Positions 22,001-33,734 of a stretch of DNA of 64,000 nucleotides are shown in pieces. A program made the position numbers and the translations under genes. The notes beneath the pieces are model-generated. The model had not been told where the DNA came from. It saw nothing but the letters and a program-made list of their open reading frames with translations, and did not search any database. The stretch lies in contig MCFE01000177.1 in assembly GCA_002104905.1 (NCBI GenBank), positions 78,353 to 142,352 on the forward strand, read 5' to 3'. Each line of letters begins with the position of its first letter. The stretch's first letter is position 1. The stretch is from Basidiobolus meristosporus CBS 931.73 (lineage: Eukaryota; Basidiobolomycota; Basidiobolomycetes; Basidiobolales; Basidiobolaceae).

Positions 22001-24170
22001 TATATTTGATTCTTTCCCAAGTTTGTTCTTGTACAGGCAAAGATACTTTTCTGTCTTTGTAACTATTGACCAAAGCTGCATTCTTATCAAGTCCCTGCTG
22101 GTGGAGTTTACAGTTGTTTTGACTTTGGAAGCTTTAGTACATTGTCATCTCAAAGGATGCTGAACCCAGCACATACTTTTGTTAAGACGCCAACTAAGTT
22201 GGGGATTGTAGCTCAATAGTTTTCCCTTGACAAGCTTGTGGCTTTATTCCCCTTCACATTAGATTAGAGACAGAACCCAAGTATTCCTAGCAAGCTTTTG
22301 CCAGAGGTTATCGCACCCAGTGAACACCCCACACACAAAACACTTGAGAAGTGTTGGACGTATCTCTCCCTTGGACTTATACACCACCACAACGGTACAA
22401 TTGAAAGATACAAAGCAAGACTTGTGGCCAAAGGATACTCTCAAACAAAAGGACTTGACTATACTGAGACCTTTGTACTAGTAGCCAAGTTTAATTCCAT
22501 CAGATTAATATTGGCTATTGCAGCCAAATATAAGTTTTTTATTCATCAAATGGATGTAAAAATTGCATTTTTGAGCTGAGAACTTGATGAGAATGTGTGT
22601 AATGATCAGCCTGATTGGTTTGCTGGTCTTTCCAACAAAGTATAAGGCTGGTGGTACAATTGAAAGATACATGGCAAGACTTGTGGCTGAAGGATATTCT
22701 TGCACCCAAGGACTTGACTATACTGAAAGCTTTGCACTGGTTGCCAAGTGTAATTCCATCAGATTGATATTGGCTATTACAGCCAAATGTAGGTTTTTTA
22801 TATATCAAATGGATGTAAAAACTCCATTTTTGAACTGAGAACTTGATGAGGATGTGTGTAATGACCAGCCTGATGGGTTCACTGATCAAGATAATTCCCA
22901 CTTGGTCTGCAAGCTCAAAAAGTCTTAATATGGTCTCAAACAATCACCAAGAGCCTGGAAATGCAAGGTAGATTCTTATTTGGAATCTTTGAGTTTCAAA
23001 CAGAGTAATGCTGACTATAGTATATACTATAAGCCAAATAGAGCAAATCCAAATCTATTTGCTCTATATGTGGATGATTCTATTATAGCCACTAACAACC
23101 TAACAATGTTGAAAGAGACTAAATCCAGCCCATCTAAAGAGCTCAAGATGTCTGATCTAGGAGAACTCAGTTACATCTTAGGATGGGTTAGGGATTGGCC
23201 AAGCCAATGGAGCAGGCCCAGCGCACTGTGAGCAGGGTGATGCCAACACCAGACAAGTGTTGAATGCGTGACTGGTACTGCTAGAACCATCACCACCAAG
23301 ACAAGACAAAGAGATAAAGTTCTCCATAGGCAGAAGTACCTAGACTATCACCCTGAGCCAATTCAAGTATATTCAAGATATACTAAAGAAGCACCAAATG
23401 GAAGACTGTAAACTGGCAGCTACCCCAATGGAGTCAAACCCTTGATTGGTCAAAACGCAACCAAATCAAGAGATCTTGATGCCATCTGAAAGCCCTGAAT
23501 TTCCTTGTTAATCAGTGATAAGCAGTTTGATGTATATAAGATGTCCAGATATCCGTTATTCAGTGGGAATTGTCAGCCAGCATAATCAGAACTATGGATC
23601 CAATCAAATTGCAGTTGTTAAGCAGATTTTTAGATATCTAAAAGGAACTGTTGATATCTGCTTAAGATATACTTATAAGTATTCAGAACAGGATCCTGTG
23701 GGATGCTCTGATGCGGATTGGGGACAAAATTTGGAAGACAGATGATCCACCACAGGATACACCTTTCTTTACTACTAAAGGAGCAATATCATGAAATTCA
23801 AGAAAGCAACCAACCATAGCACTTTCCACCACAGAGGCAGAGTATATGGTAGCCTGTGAAGCTAAAAAATAAGCAATGTAGTTAAGAAAGCTTTTTGCAG
23901 CTTTAGGCCTATGTCAAAAAATGCCTATTTCTTTATTTCAAGATAAACAAGGATGTATACAATTAGGTAGAAATCCAACTTCTTATGCTAAAACTGAGTA
24001 CATAAATATTAGACATCAGTTCATATGTGAAGCTACAGAGAATAACTTAGTTAGCTTAGCTTACTGTACTTCAGATGAGATGATTGCAGACATATTTACA
24101 AACCATTAGCTAGAGACAAGATTGGATGTCTTAGATCAAATTTAGGACTAGTCAGTGTGAATACTTAGCT
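19030..24170 (+). pseudogene. gag-pol remnants of the decayed copia element
   Basis: Recognisable pieces: gag with a TDRLQGL segment and a zinc-knuckle remnant (19180-19500), protease WYIDSGAYQHFTHKK (19604 on), integrase (20050-20820), a linker to 21270, RT (22394-23230, partly duplicated, with YVDD as YVDDSIIAT) and RNase H (23515-24110). Numerous stops and shifts make this a pseudogene. It is clearly related to the better copy at 40328-44299. Confidence 0.85.
21321..22391. repeat. Solo gypsy-type LTR inserted in copia RT, TSD ACGG
   Basis: 1071 bp, TGTAGTGGGGTG...CACCACCACA, flanked by ACGG on both sides (21317-21320 and 22392-22395). It interrupts the copia RT between ACAAGGCT and GGTACAATTG, two phrases that are adjacent (separated by a few bases) in the intact copy at 42890-42910. 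The distal half matches the chromovirus 5' LTR region (11190-11400). It contains AATAAATCATC near 21822. Confidence 0.85.
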
Positions 24171-24179
24171 GTGTAGGGG

Positions 24180-24525
24180 TGTTGTAAAATTTGTAATTCC
24201 ACCTAAATACTCACCCAGCTTAGTCACTTAGAGCATTACATCAATCCTAGGGAATACTGACCAAAGTCCTTGTTGGGATTTACTAAGAATATTTTCACCA
24301 AAATACCAGGTGCCTAGAACATGAAAATTCTCAAAGTTGTCCAAACATCCCCAAACTTTACACACATGCTCTCAGGATCTTTCTCAGCCTATTCTATGTG
24401 TTTGTAATGCCCACACTATGTAAAAGTATAAATACTACCTTTGCATTCAATAAATCATCAAGTGACAACCACATAAACTACTTGCTCTCCCAATCACTTC
24501 CAACATCTCCAAAACTCTTACAACA
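24180..24525 (+). repeat. 3' LTR of the decayed copia element
   Basis: 346 bp, TGTTGTAAAATTTG...CTCTTACAACA, followed directly by the GTTAA target duplication. Confidence 0.88.
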
Positions 24526-24679
24526 GTTAAAGTGGTGCGCCCCTGAAAAGAATGCCTGCTTGCTTCTTGTGAAGTTAGTTACTCCAATATTCTAGACTGT
24601 CACATTAGGTAGGTTAGAACCTGGCTGATAGTACAATTGTATTCAGCTGACCTTGCTTTAGCTTTTTCCTAGGAAAAAG

Positions 24680-27120
24680 TGTTGTAAGCTTTGTACTTAA
24701 GTCAGAGTACCCAGCTGATTTAGTCACTAAGGTTATTGCTTACAAGTTTCAAAGAGTTCTGCCTAAACTTCTTGTTGGAGTTTAGTTACAATATCTTCAC
24801 CAAAATATTAGGTAACTCAAACATTATATTGCTTAGCAATGCTAAACAACTCCAGACTCTGAGCATACATTCTTGGAATCTTCCTAGCCACATTTTACAT
24901 GCTGCTTTGCCAGTATCATTTACATGCATAAATACAACTCTCACATTGCATTAATTATTATGTAAAAACCATGCATGTGCCATATCCTCCCAATCACTTT
25001 CAATATTTGCAAGTCTCTTATTTTAGATGATGTGTCACAAGCTGTCACTCTCCGGAATATTCACTCAGTAATTATGAGTTGACCTACTGCTGGAAGGCTG
25101 GATAAATGTAGCTACTAGGTCTGCAGAGTGGAAATAAAGTTGTTGCAACAGGAAAGAGGCCATTGGATTATTGTTATTGAAGAATATTAACCTTGTGGTA
25201 GTGTAGGAAGAGAATTTGTTGAGTACTAGACAGCTTTGACAATTCTAGATGCAGATACAATGGTGAAAATGGCTCCTACAGGGCTTGTGTATTGTAGATC
25301 AGGGTCTAAACAAGTTATCTCATATTCCTCTACATCTGAAGTTAACCTTACAGGCTTAAGTGGAGAAACATTGATGCTTTGGTGCAGGGTATTTTGCCAA
25401 TTCAATTTGTTTATTCACACAAGGTGATTAAAAATCAGCCAATATGCAAATAAAAGCTTATCCCCTAGCAGGTCTAAAGCCCTGTGAAGCCGGCATATAT
25501 GGGATATAGGCCAGACTACTGCTCAGGAGCTCTGCACTAGTCAAAGCTGAGAAAAAACTGGATCTAATCAACTCAGCTCAATGTAGATGTATGTAACACT
25601 TATTCATAGGTGGAAAAGCTTATTTAAATGCATTTATTGAGCACCATGAGGGCATGCATAGGTTAACCCAATGGACAAAAAGGAAGAAGCTCTGCTCAAA
25701 AATGAGGGTGTGAAGACGTGATAGAGCAAAAACTGATATAAAAAATGGAGAGAACATGCTCTGGCTACATTAGCATATCTCTCTGAAAACTCTTTATTCA
25801 ATTGTGGAACATATATGAGTCAGAACATGAGACCATTATACTATGCTTGCCTCAAGAAAACAAAGTGCTATGATGTGCAAGCAGACTCATAACTACTATG
25901 ACATGGTTTATATTTCTATGATTAATAATTGCCTTGTGATTCTTTGGGGAGATCAGTTTCTATGGCTCTACATTTTAAAAGAGGAGTTAAACCAGAGTAC
26001 TCTGTGATTCTACTTCATATGAGAAAAGATACGGATGTTAACCAAGTGCAGAGTACCCCAGATAACTTGGCTGCACACCACATGCTGCCATTTGTGTAGT
26101 CAATACTCAGGCTAAAAGGTGTGAAATGTGTACTATTTGGCCACAACCACTTGGAGAATAAGAATCAACAGAAGGCCAGTGCAGTACTAATATAAGATCA
26201 GCTGAACTTCAATATTCACAGAAGTCACACCTCTTAGTATCTCAGATACTGGCTTTACAACAGAAAAGCAGATATTCTTTCAAGGGAAGACCCACTAGCA
26301 TTCATCCCAAACATGCTGAATAGCTGCTAATCTCTTCCACTAAAATTGTGAATAAGAGACACCTGCTGAATACCAGCTAAAAATCTAATGACAGGTAGCT
26401 AGGTTTAATTCTAACATACCAACTGTGCCCATTTCTACCAATTATGTGCTTTTAACTTATGAAATAAGTTTATCAGCTGCATATTTGAATAGGGAAATTG
26501 ATAAGGACCTTTACATAGACAGGCCTGATGGACACATTGACCAAGGCAGCCCCCATTTGGAGTGCAAGCTTAAAAAATCACCATGCAATCTCAAACAACC
26601 ATGAAGAACCTGGAATTACAAGAGAGATTCCTACTTGGAATCTCTGTATTTTTAATGAGTTACTGCTGATGATGATCTCTTCTATACACCAACATAACAG
26701 GTCTGGCACTATTAGTCCTATAAATGGCTTATCTTATCAAAACTACTGATAACCAAAAAATGCATGAAGAAATTGAATCCAGTTTTGTAATTACACTTAA
26801 ATATCCACCTAACTTAATAACTTGTTTCCTTGCCCATAAGTGTTAAAGAATGCTAACCAAGTTTCTTGTTGGGACTTATCTTGAATATTTCATCAAAATA
26901 TCAAGTACCCAAAACATTAGAAACTTCAAGGTTGTCCAAATAGCCCCACACTTTGCACATATATTCTTGGGACCTTTCTAAGCATATTCTACATGCTTTT
27001 CTTGCCAGGATTTGTAAAAGTATAAACACCACTTTTACTTTTCATTGATCATTGAGTGAAAACCACATAATCTACTTGTTCTCCCAATCACTTCCAATAT
27101 CTCCAAAAACCCTTACAACA
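24680..27120 (+). mobile_element. Heavily decayed copia element
   Basis: A left LTR-like sequence (24680 to about 25022, TGTTGTAAGCTTTG...) and a right LTR-like sequence (26774-27120, ending CCCTTACAACA) enclose short copia-like phrases: a gag leader (GTCACAAGCTGTCACTCTC), a piece of integrase (AAACAAAGTG..., TTTAAAAGAGGAGTTAAACCAGAG) and RT (26520-26680, AAGGCAGCCCCCATTTGGAGTGCAAGC). Flanking bases do not match (AAAAG against ATTAA), and no long frame survives. Confidence 0.65.
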
Positions 27121-28849
27121 ATTAATTGGTGAAAACTGCGGCTTTTGTCACATGCTTCTCTGTCTCTGGCTTGGGTAGACTTTCTTTCCTTTTCTTTACC
27201 TCTAACACTGTCAGGTCCTTCACTGCTACTTTGCCAATTGTCAAGTACTTTTCAAGCACGGATTTTGGCTTGGAAAGATTGGCCATACAAATTCACAAGG
27301 GCAACTCTTAGACCATGGACCTGGCCTATCAAAGATTAGGGCCGAACCTGTAGGCTCTGGTCAGTCCGGAACAGGCTCGCCTATGGATATTTGGTGCACT
27401 TAACGCGCTCACTCAACGCCTGGGAGAGCTAGGAACCATCTGTGATGGTGCAAAAGGGATGGCGGGTCAAGGGCAAAGTCTGTTCAATGTTCCAGGCGGG
27501 CATTTCGGGGATGGCTTATGCCTATCAGTGGAGACGAGTCACTTCTGGTCGCAAAAAACCTCTCATAACTCACCAGTCTCGAATTGACCTTTCCGTCCGA
27601 TCGTTCCACTTGAGGTTTGGGTTAATCTTACAGTCAGAACTACCGTTCTGAGGAGCACTCGCCCGGTGCAACCACATCCACCATGCATGAGATGGGCATG
27701 TAACCCCCAAGAGTGTAGCTGATTCGCCTACTCAGATGTGGAGAATAGACGACTTACAAGAGACGAGGTGGCCGCTAAATTCAACCGCCCAAGGGGATTC
27801 GAGGTGACTGGAGTTTATCGACAATGTGCAAGCGCCCAATGAGCATTTCAGGCTGCCAATTTATCCTTTGGTCGGCGTCATGGTGAAAATGCACGCGAAA
27901 TCATCCTAGCATCTATAAACCACTCCCCAGCGTATATTTAGCATTTTCCTGGGTAACGATCAATCACTCACCATTGCCATATCTGGGGGGTAGGAGTGGA
28001 TTGGCTCCAGCGTAGATCTCAGGAAAGTTTTCTACGGCAGCAGCCCACCACCAATGACCTGGAGCAAACGGCGTGACGGGAACACGCGCTAAGAGGATTC
28101 CAGCCACAGTGGTGACCACCCCTGGAATCAACGGCTCAACTGCTGGATTCTACAAAGTCGACTAGACAAGTAATATCAATGTGAAGTGCACGATAGACTG
28201 ACCGGTTGAAAATGGTCAGCCAGTTGCTTGGTATGGCATCGGGACGGATCATCCACGGCCAATTGCCCGCCACACTGGAAATTATTTTTAGACTTCAGGA
28301 GCCAACCCCATTCCGTTGCATGTGGTGTCCAGATTAAATTTAGGTTTTGGCTTTTGTGCCACTGACGGCGCATTAGCTGCAGCAGACACCGCGGTCAGTT
28401 AGTTGGTGGAATCAACCGGTCGAAAGACCTTGCGCATGCCAAATTTCTGGGCGGCAGGAGCTCCAACAAGCCCACGGCATCTGGGTTACAAGCGTACCTT
28501 CGGGTGGCGCCTGGTTTCCTCCAAGGTGGATTCATCCGCCGTATACGGGATTTCCCAGCGTGCCTATCTACCGGCGCTCACCTCGAATTGGGGAAGGTGG
28601 AAACCTTCCGAGCTGGATGTGTGCCCCGTACGCAGAGTTGTCTACGTTAGCGCCAGCACGCCTCGTGTCACCCTCGCATTACTCGAACTGTCAGCAATTA
28701 CCAATTGATCAATCGCCACTCCGGCATTTCCATGATCTCATAGGCACTGGTTCCCTAAACTGGGTAATCCTCTTCTCTCCCCATAAGAGGTCATCTTCTT
28801 TATAAACCACGGCCCTCCCCATCATCTCTATGGTAATTCACATTTGACA
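27121..28849. other. Start of the GC-richer island, no supported gene
   Basis: Base composition shifts upward from about 27310. Short frames (for example 101 codons at 28403-28708, +) have no recognisable domain. 27140-27260 resembles the decayed repeat at 5440-5520. TATAAACC at about 28801 is a probable TATA box for the chitin deacetylase gene that follows. Confidence 0.5.
28799..28806 (+). promoter_or_regulatory. TATA-like box of the chitin deacetylase gene
   Basis: TTTATAAACC stands about 45-50 bases before the ATG at 28850, a usual distance for a compact fungal promoter with a short leader. Confidence 0.5.
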
Positions 28850-30166
28850 ATGAAATCAGCCCTTGCTTTACTCATCACCATGTTGGCTGCAGCATCCATT
28901 GAAGCTGTCCCCGAGCATGGCCGCTGTGGCTCCGGCCTGGGCTCCTGCGCACCCGGCTATTGCTGTAGTAAATGGGGCTACTGTGGCACCAGCACGATCT
29001 ATTGCACTGTAGGCTGTCAAAGCAGTTTCGGCCGTTGCGATGACTCCCAGGCGACAACCACCACCCAGGCTACCTCAACATCGACCCCTTTGAAGCAGCG
29101 CAATGAGCAGTGTGGTTCCGGATTCGGCGCCTGCGCACCAGGCTTGTGTTGCAGCGAATGGGGCTGGTGTGGTTACTCACCCGACCATTGTACCGGTGGA
29201 TGTCAAGCCCGGTTTGGCCAGTGTAGTCCCGACAAGCCTACAACCACCTCCACCTCCACCGTTAACCCAACCCCAGGAACACTGAGATATCTTGATCAGA
29301 AGTGTGGCTCCGGCGTGGGCTCTTGTGCGCCAGGCTTGTGCTGCAGTCAATGGGGATACTGTGGCTACACATCCGATCACTGTGCCACGGGTTGCCAAAA
29401 GGAGTTCGGTGGTTGCGACAAGAACAAGGAGGCTAAGGTTATTACCAAATGCACTGCTCCGGGAACTTTCGCCATCACCTTTGACGATGGGCCCAGTGTG
29501 TTGACCTCAGGGTTACTCGACTACCTGGATAGAGTGAATGTCAAGGCCACCTTCTTCGTTAACGGACACAACGAAAAGAACGCAGACACCGGAAACCCTA
29601 TCTTAAGCATCTACGACTTGGCCGACGTCGTCAAGCGTGCCTACAAATCCGGACATCAAATCTGCTCGCACACCTGGGCTCACACCGATCTCATCACGGT
29701 CAGTGAGTCGAGGGTTGTCTACGAAATGACCAAGCTAAACCACGCCTTCGCGAAGATCCTCAACAAGGTCCCTACCTGTATGAGACCCCCGTACGGCGAC
29801 ACTGATGGCCCGTCTCGCAAGATCCTCCAAAAGATGGGCTACATCGTTGTGAATTGGAATGTCGACCCTGTCGACTGGAACCCTGTGAATTCCATCGATG
29901 AGATGTACCAGGAGTACATAGACCAGACCAGCTCTGCCAACCCACGCTTTGGGAAATTCATCTCCCTGAACCATGACGTCTGGAATACCACGGCTGACTT
30001 CCGACCCGAGAATTATCCCAAAACCATCCCCCTCGCTCAGCGCGCCATCGAATACCTCCTGAGCAGAGGATGGAAATTGGTCAACCTTGCTGACTGTTTG
30101 AGAAGCGGGCCTCTCTACCGCGAGCCCAATCCCTCCGATGACAGTTGTGGGAAGGCATGTATTTAG
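28850..30166 (+). CDS. Secreted chitin deacetylase with three CBM18 chitin-binding domains
   Basis: A single-exon gene of 438 residues. Residues 1-19 are a signal peptide (MKSALALLITMLAAASIEA). Three hevein-type CBM18 modules follow at about 24-63, 85-125 and 150-188. Each has the pattern CGSG.G.CAPG.CCS.WG.CG and a complete cysteine set, and they are joined by Thr/Ser/Pro-rich linkers. The polysaccharide deacetylase (NodB, CE4) domain covers about 200-410: motif 1 TFDDGP (29477-29494), motif 2 SHTWAHTD, motif 3 RPPYGD, motif 4 NWNVDPVDW and motif 5 SLNHD. All metal-binding and catalytic positions expected of CE4 enzymes are present. The enzyme should remove acetyl groups from chitin outside the cell, in wall remodelling or in hiding chitin from a host. 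The first in-frame ATG is at 28850. Confidence 0.95.
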   Translation: MKSALALLITMLAAASIEAVPEHGRCGSGLGSCAPGYCCSKWGYCGTSTIYCTVGCQSSFGRCDDSQATTTTQATSTSTPLKQRNEQCGSGFGACAPGLCCSEWGWCGYSPDHCTGGCQARFGQCSPDKPTTTSTSTVNPTPGTLRYLDQKCGSGVGSCAPGLCCSQWGYCGYTSDHCATGCQKEFGGCDKNKEAKVITKCTAPGTFAITFDDGPSVLTSGLLDYLDRVNVKATFFVNGHNEKNADTGNPILSIYDLADVVKRAYKSGHQICSHTWAHTDLITVSESRVVYEMTKLNHAFAKILNKVPTCMRPPYGDTDGPSRKILQKMGYIVVNWNVDPVDWNPVNSIDEMYQEYIDQTSSANPRFGKFISLNHDVWNTTADFRPENYPKTIPLAQRAIEYLLSRGWKLVNLADCLRSGPLYREPNPSDDSCGKACI

Positions 30167-32555
30167 AGGGCTTGATTGGCATTGATTAACTGGTTGAAAT
30201 AAACGGCCTATTCTTACGGTCCTGGACAGAAGACCTACACTTAGACCCAGGTATTTGATTGGCTGGTGGCTTGAATTGGGAATGGGCTACTATCGTCCGT
30301 CCCCTGTTTGGCGAACCTATGTATAGATGGTTGATGGGAATTGATCGAGCAGTCTGCCAATTCATCCTTGAAAAATAGCCGCGGTCGAAGCTTGGTAACC
30401 AATTGATTTCTTGCATCCGCGATGCTTCTTTGGGTTGGTGTGATATCGGTCGCGCAGCAAGATGATGAATCGTTGAGAACGCTCTATCCGGGTCGCAATA
30501 CCAAGGCCACTTGCACTTGGTAATCAAGGCACTTGTTTTCTTGAATGGAATGGAATCCCATATGATGAAATCCCGATCCAAGTGGCTTAGAAGCTAGTAC
30601 CAGCGGACTACGTGGACTGTACGTACTGACGGTGTAGATCAGTGAAAATCCCACGAAAGCAGCGGTCTCTGAGTATTCATCATGGCCACACCTATTGATG
30701 TATATTAGAAGTTATATGACCTAATCTCATACCTGGCCAGTAGGTTGGAAACTCATTTGGCAAGAGATTTTCCCTCAAGACGTCGCGAGTAGATGGAAAC
30801 CCCCCACGCTCTGCACGCATCTTTCCACCATAAATCCCGATTTCATCGGCCAGGGTTCGAACATCGTTCCTTTATGTTGGCTCAATAGCCCAGCGGGGGA
30901 AAATCCCCCCAATCGCTTCAGGTAAAAATCATGCTTTTTCGATGTTTCCCGATCACACCCAGGTTCCCACCATTTCCGTTTGGTTTACGTATTGTGTTGG
31001 TGAGTAGTAGCTACTACGCAATAGTATTCAAGGTGTATAGCCAGAATAGGTCGATCAAGCGGGTAGTGGTGGCTGCTTTCACTTGAGCATACTCTGGTTG
31101 GCTTTTTGTAGATCTTCGTGGAATGATTACATGGTTTATCACGTACCGACACCTTTCCCATACGGATGCTGCCGAATCGATTATAGGTCAACGGGGATTT
31201 TCATGAAGATACAGCTGTCAGATATGCTGGTCAGTTTGGTCTCTTGAATGGTGCCAGATAGAGTGGCTCTTAGATATCGGATACACATCTCGAGGTGGCC
31301 CAATCATGGATTGGTGTGTTCCAACTGTTACGGACCTACAACGATGAAAGCGAGCCTCTGAGTCTATTTGTGGAGGTCATGTCGTGCCGGTCATCAGAGG
31401 AGACTTTACTACTGGATTGAGCCATGCTGTGTTAGCCCTCATCTTCAATGGTTGTGCTGAGAAAGAGTAAACACTCAGTGCTATTTGGTGTGATGGTATC
31501 TGGGCCGATTTGAAACCTCTAGCATAACCACCCTATGCCTGGGAATCCACTGATTCCTCGACCTTCTTCTAGGTGGGGTGACAACTGTGGAAAGGAGAAT
31601 ACTTCTGTAGGAGCACACATTGCATACGCCCTGATCGCTCGTCACCACCGATATATGGAAGAGACCGACTGTCGTACTTCTGATGGCGGTCAGAATCTCC
31701 AAGCCTCGTCCACGTAATAAAGCTGGAATAGGCTGGCCTCAGTAGGGGGATGACCAGTATTATGTAGCTTTTGAATGATGGCCCGAGAGAAAATAGGCTA
31801 GACAACTTGGCGGCCATCGGCAATGCGTGTCCATAGCTCGAAATCGGCATGTCCATGTCACAGTTACCCTTCAGCAGCAATCCCTGCTGGGTTGAGTATA
31901 TATCATCCACGACAATCACCTGAGGAGATGGATGTCCTAATCCAGCGAGGCGGTCGGTCAGAGAGGCACCCCCGCCTCCCAAAAGGCGCACCCCAGACTG
32001 GTTCGGTTGGTATATTTCAAGCCCAGCGCATCTAAGTTAAAAATATCCCGTAGCCGGGGTTGGAGATACCCACCATTCGACAGCATTGGTCGCGAGGGAT
32101 GGGAGTTTCTCGAATATCGCGAGCTGATTGGTGTGCTCTAGCAGTCCGAAGTTGGTGTAAAGAGCCAATTGCATGAGGAGGAAGTCGCGCGGGCTCAATG
32201 GAATTGGGGATACACAAGAGCGATCAGTCGAATCGTCATCTCATCCGTAGAGGGGTACATTCCCATGCTCACAGTAACCTACGTGGAACAGACCCGTGAC
32301 GTCTGAACCCTCTGAATCGGCCGTCATTTTCTGATACCACGAATGTTCCTTTAGAGGTTCCCGGCAGGAGATTGGGGGCGGACGAGCTGACGAACGACCA
32401 GCTCGTGGAAACTGCCAGCGAAAGGGCTATTTTTAAGCGAGGTCGGCATGAAGGGGAGCGTTACCCGAAGATTGCGGCCTCGTACTGGGAGAGCTATAAA
32501 TGAAGCCAGGTGTCCACATTACTTCCGCCAACCAACCCCCCCCCCCCACTTTGAA
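30167..32555. other. Intergenic region in the gene island, no recognised gene
   Basis: The region contains scattered frames up to 140 codons (31569-31991, minus; starts MRLLGGGGASLTDRLAG). The peptide looks protein-like at its start but breaks down, and I cannot assign a family; it may be a gene relic. A C10-14 tract stands at 32536-32548, directly before the next gene. Confidence 0.4.
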
Positions 32556-33352
32556 ATGATCCTCCAATCCATTCTAGCCATCTTTTCGATCGGCCTGTAC
32601 CCGTTGTTCGCACACGCAGACCTCTATATCACCAGCCCGGTGAACTCCACCTGGTCGGTGAATTCCGAGCACTATATCTCCTGGTACGTCAAATAAATCA
32701 CCCCTCGCCATTCGACCCGGGCTAATCAAGTGTCTTAGGTTCGCCAGTGGGAATCAGTCCCATACCAACACATCGCTGACCCTGATGAACGGCCCACAGC
32801 TCAATCTTTTCCCCATCCTGGAGATTTCCCCGGCAGTCTCGGTCTCCACTGGCAAGTTCCTATGGAAGGTTCCCGGGGACTTGGCCATGAGCGACACGTA
32901 TGTCATCCGGGCGGGAAGCGGGGACCAGGCGTCCTACAGCACGTACTTCACCATTCAGTCCCAGCAAGCCCCCGACAACAGCTCACTCATTCTGACCAGC
33001 CCATCGGGCGGTGCATGGGCCCGAAATACCGATCGCAACATCACATGGTGGGGAATATCGCTGAACACATCTCCGATGTACGACTTACTAACCAGTGACT
33101 TCCTCTTCCTCGTTCCCACTCATTAGGAACACACGCGAAGGCGCGCAACTGCCGCCCGTGATCAAGCTGGATTTGATGTCAGGAGATCCGACCAACCTGA
33201 CCATCGCCAAACCCATCGCAGATCAGGTCAACACTACCGCTTTGTGGTTTCCATGGACGGTGCCTACCGACGTGGTGCCTGGGAACTATGTTGTCATGGC
33301 CACGGCCAATCAGACGGCCTCGTATAGTTCGTACTTCCAGATCACCGAGTAA
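32556..33352 (+). CDS. Secreted Kre9/Knh1-like domain protein (two introns)
   Basis: Exons are 32556-32683, 32739-33077 and 33127-33352. The introns are 55 and 49 bp, with donors GTACGT and GTACGA, branch-like GCTAATC and ACTAACC, and acceptors TTAG and TTAG. The spliced product is 230 residues. Residues 1-22 form a signal peptide. Two consecutive units of the Kre9/Knh1 N-terminal type (Ser-Thr-rich GPI-anchored membrane family) follow, each opening with a Y-I/L-T-S-P segment and closing with a Y-S-x-Y-F-x-I strand (SYSTYFTIQ, SYSSYFQIT). Such proteins are secreted or wall-bound and linked to beta-1,6-glucan assembly. No GPI-anchor signal is seen at this C-terminus, so secretion is likelier. 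Several N-glycosylation sequons are visible. Its 3' end faces dipeptidyl peptidase III. Confidence 0.85.
32684..32738 (+). other. Intron 1 of the Kre9/Knh1-like gene
   Basis: GTACGTC...TTAG, 55 bp, with GCTAATC about 15 bp before the acceptor. Splicing joins TG|G to make a tryptophan codon and restores the conserved W-F/Y junction. Confidence 0.85.
33078..33126 (+). other. Intron 2 of the Kre9/Knh1-like gene
   Basis: GTACGAC...TTAG, 49 bp, with TTACTAACC inside. The phase is kept (AT|G), joining the two halves of the second domain. Confidence 0.8.
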
Positions 33353-33734
33353 AGACACCAACACCCCCTCTACCGATCAATCCATTCCAAATAAACAACC
33401 ATGATTCAACCCCACCATGTCCAAGTATCGACTGGTTGCATAGCCACCATCCCTCGAAATTGTCATGCAAACCCCATGATTACCTTGGGTGTCGATGCAT
33501 TCCGTACCCACCCTTTGTACCACTGTTGCAACCGTTGCACGAATGGTGAGTACACTCAGGGTCCGTGGGCCTCTGGCAATCAGGGCGCCACTTCGACCCC
33601 GTCATTTCACTTCAACTGGTCCCACCCAAACGTACAGCTTGGGGGAAAAGCACACCAACGCGCACATGACATCAAACTCATTATTTATTACATTTTGCAA
33701 GGTGAATCCGGCGAACCCTCTAATCGACTCCATC
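33353..33734. other. Short convergent intergenic region
   Basis: 382 bp between the 3' ends of the Kre9/Knh1-like gene (+) and dipeptidyl peptidase III (-). AAATAAACAACC at about 33389 is a likely poly(A) signal for the former. An open frame crossing this region on + overlaps the end of the peptidase and has no family features. Confidence 0.5.

Larger units (their letters stand above)
18683..24525 (+). mobile_element. Full-length decayed Ty1/copia element with TSD GTTAA
   Basis: The left LTR (18683-19029) and right LTR (24180-24525) are flanked by the same five bases, GTTAA (18678-18682 and 24526-24530): a clean integration scar. A primer-binding site GGTTATGAGCCC follows the left LTR at 19030. 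Gag, protease, integrase, RT and RNase H remnants follow in order but with many stops. The element was later enlarged by a 1071-bp solo LTR (21321-22391), a 259-bp tandem duplication in RT (about 22394-22910) and a ~125-bp insertion near 23184. Confidence 0.9.

Noticed and set aside
28403..28708. 101-codon + frame upstream of the chitin deacetylase
   Set aside because: No recognisable motif, broken amino-acid composition, and a position in the promoter-proximal region; open length is expected by chance at this GC content.
32536..32548. C-tract before the Kre9/Knh1-like gene as a regulatory element
   Set aside because: Homopolymer runs are common and error-prone; nothing ties it to regulation.
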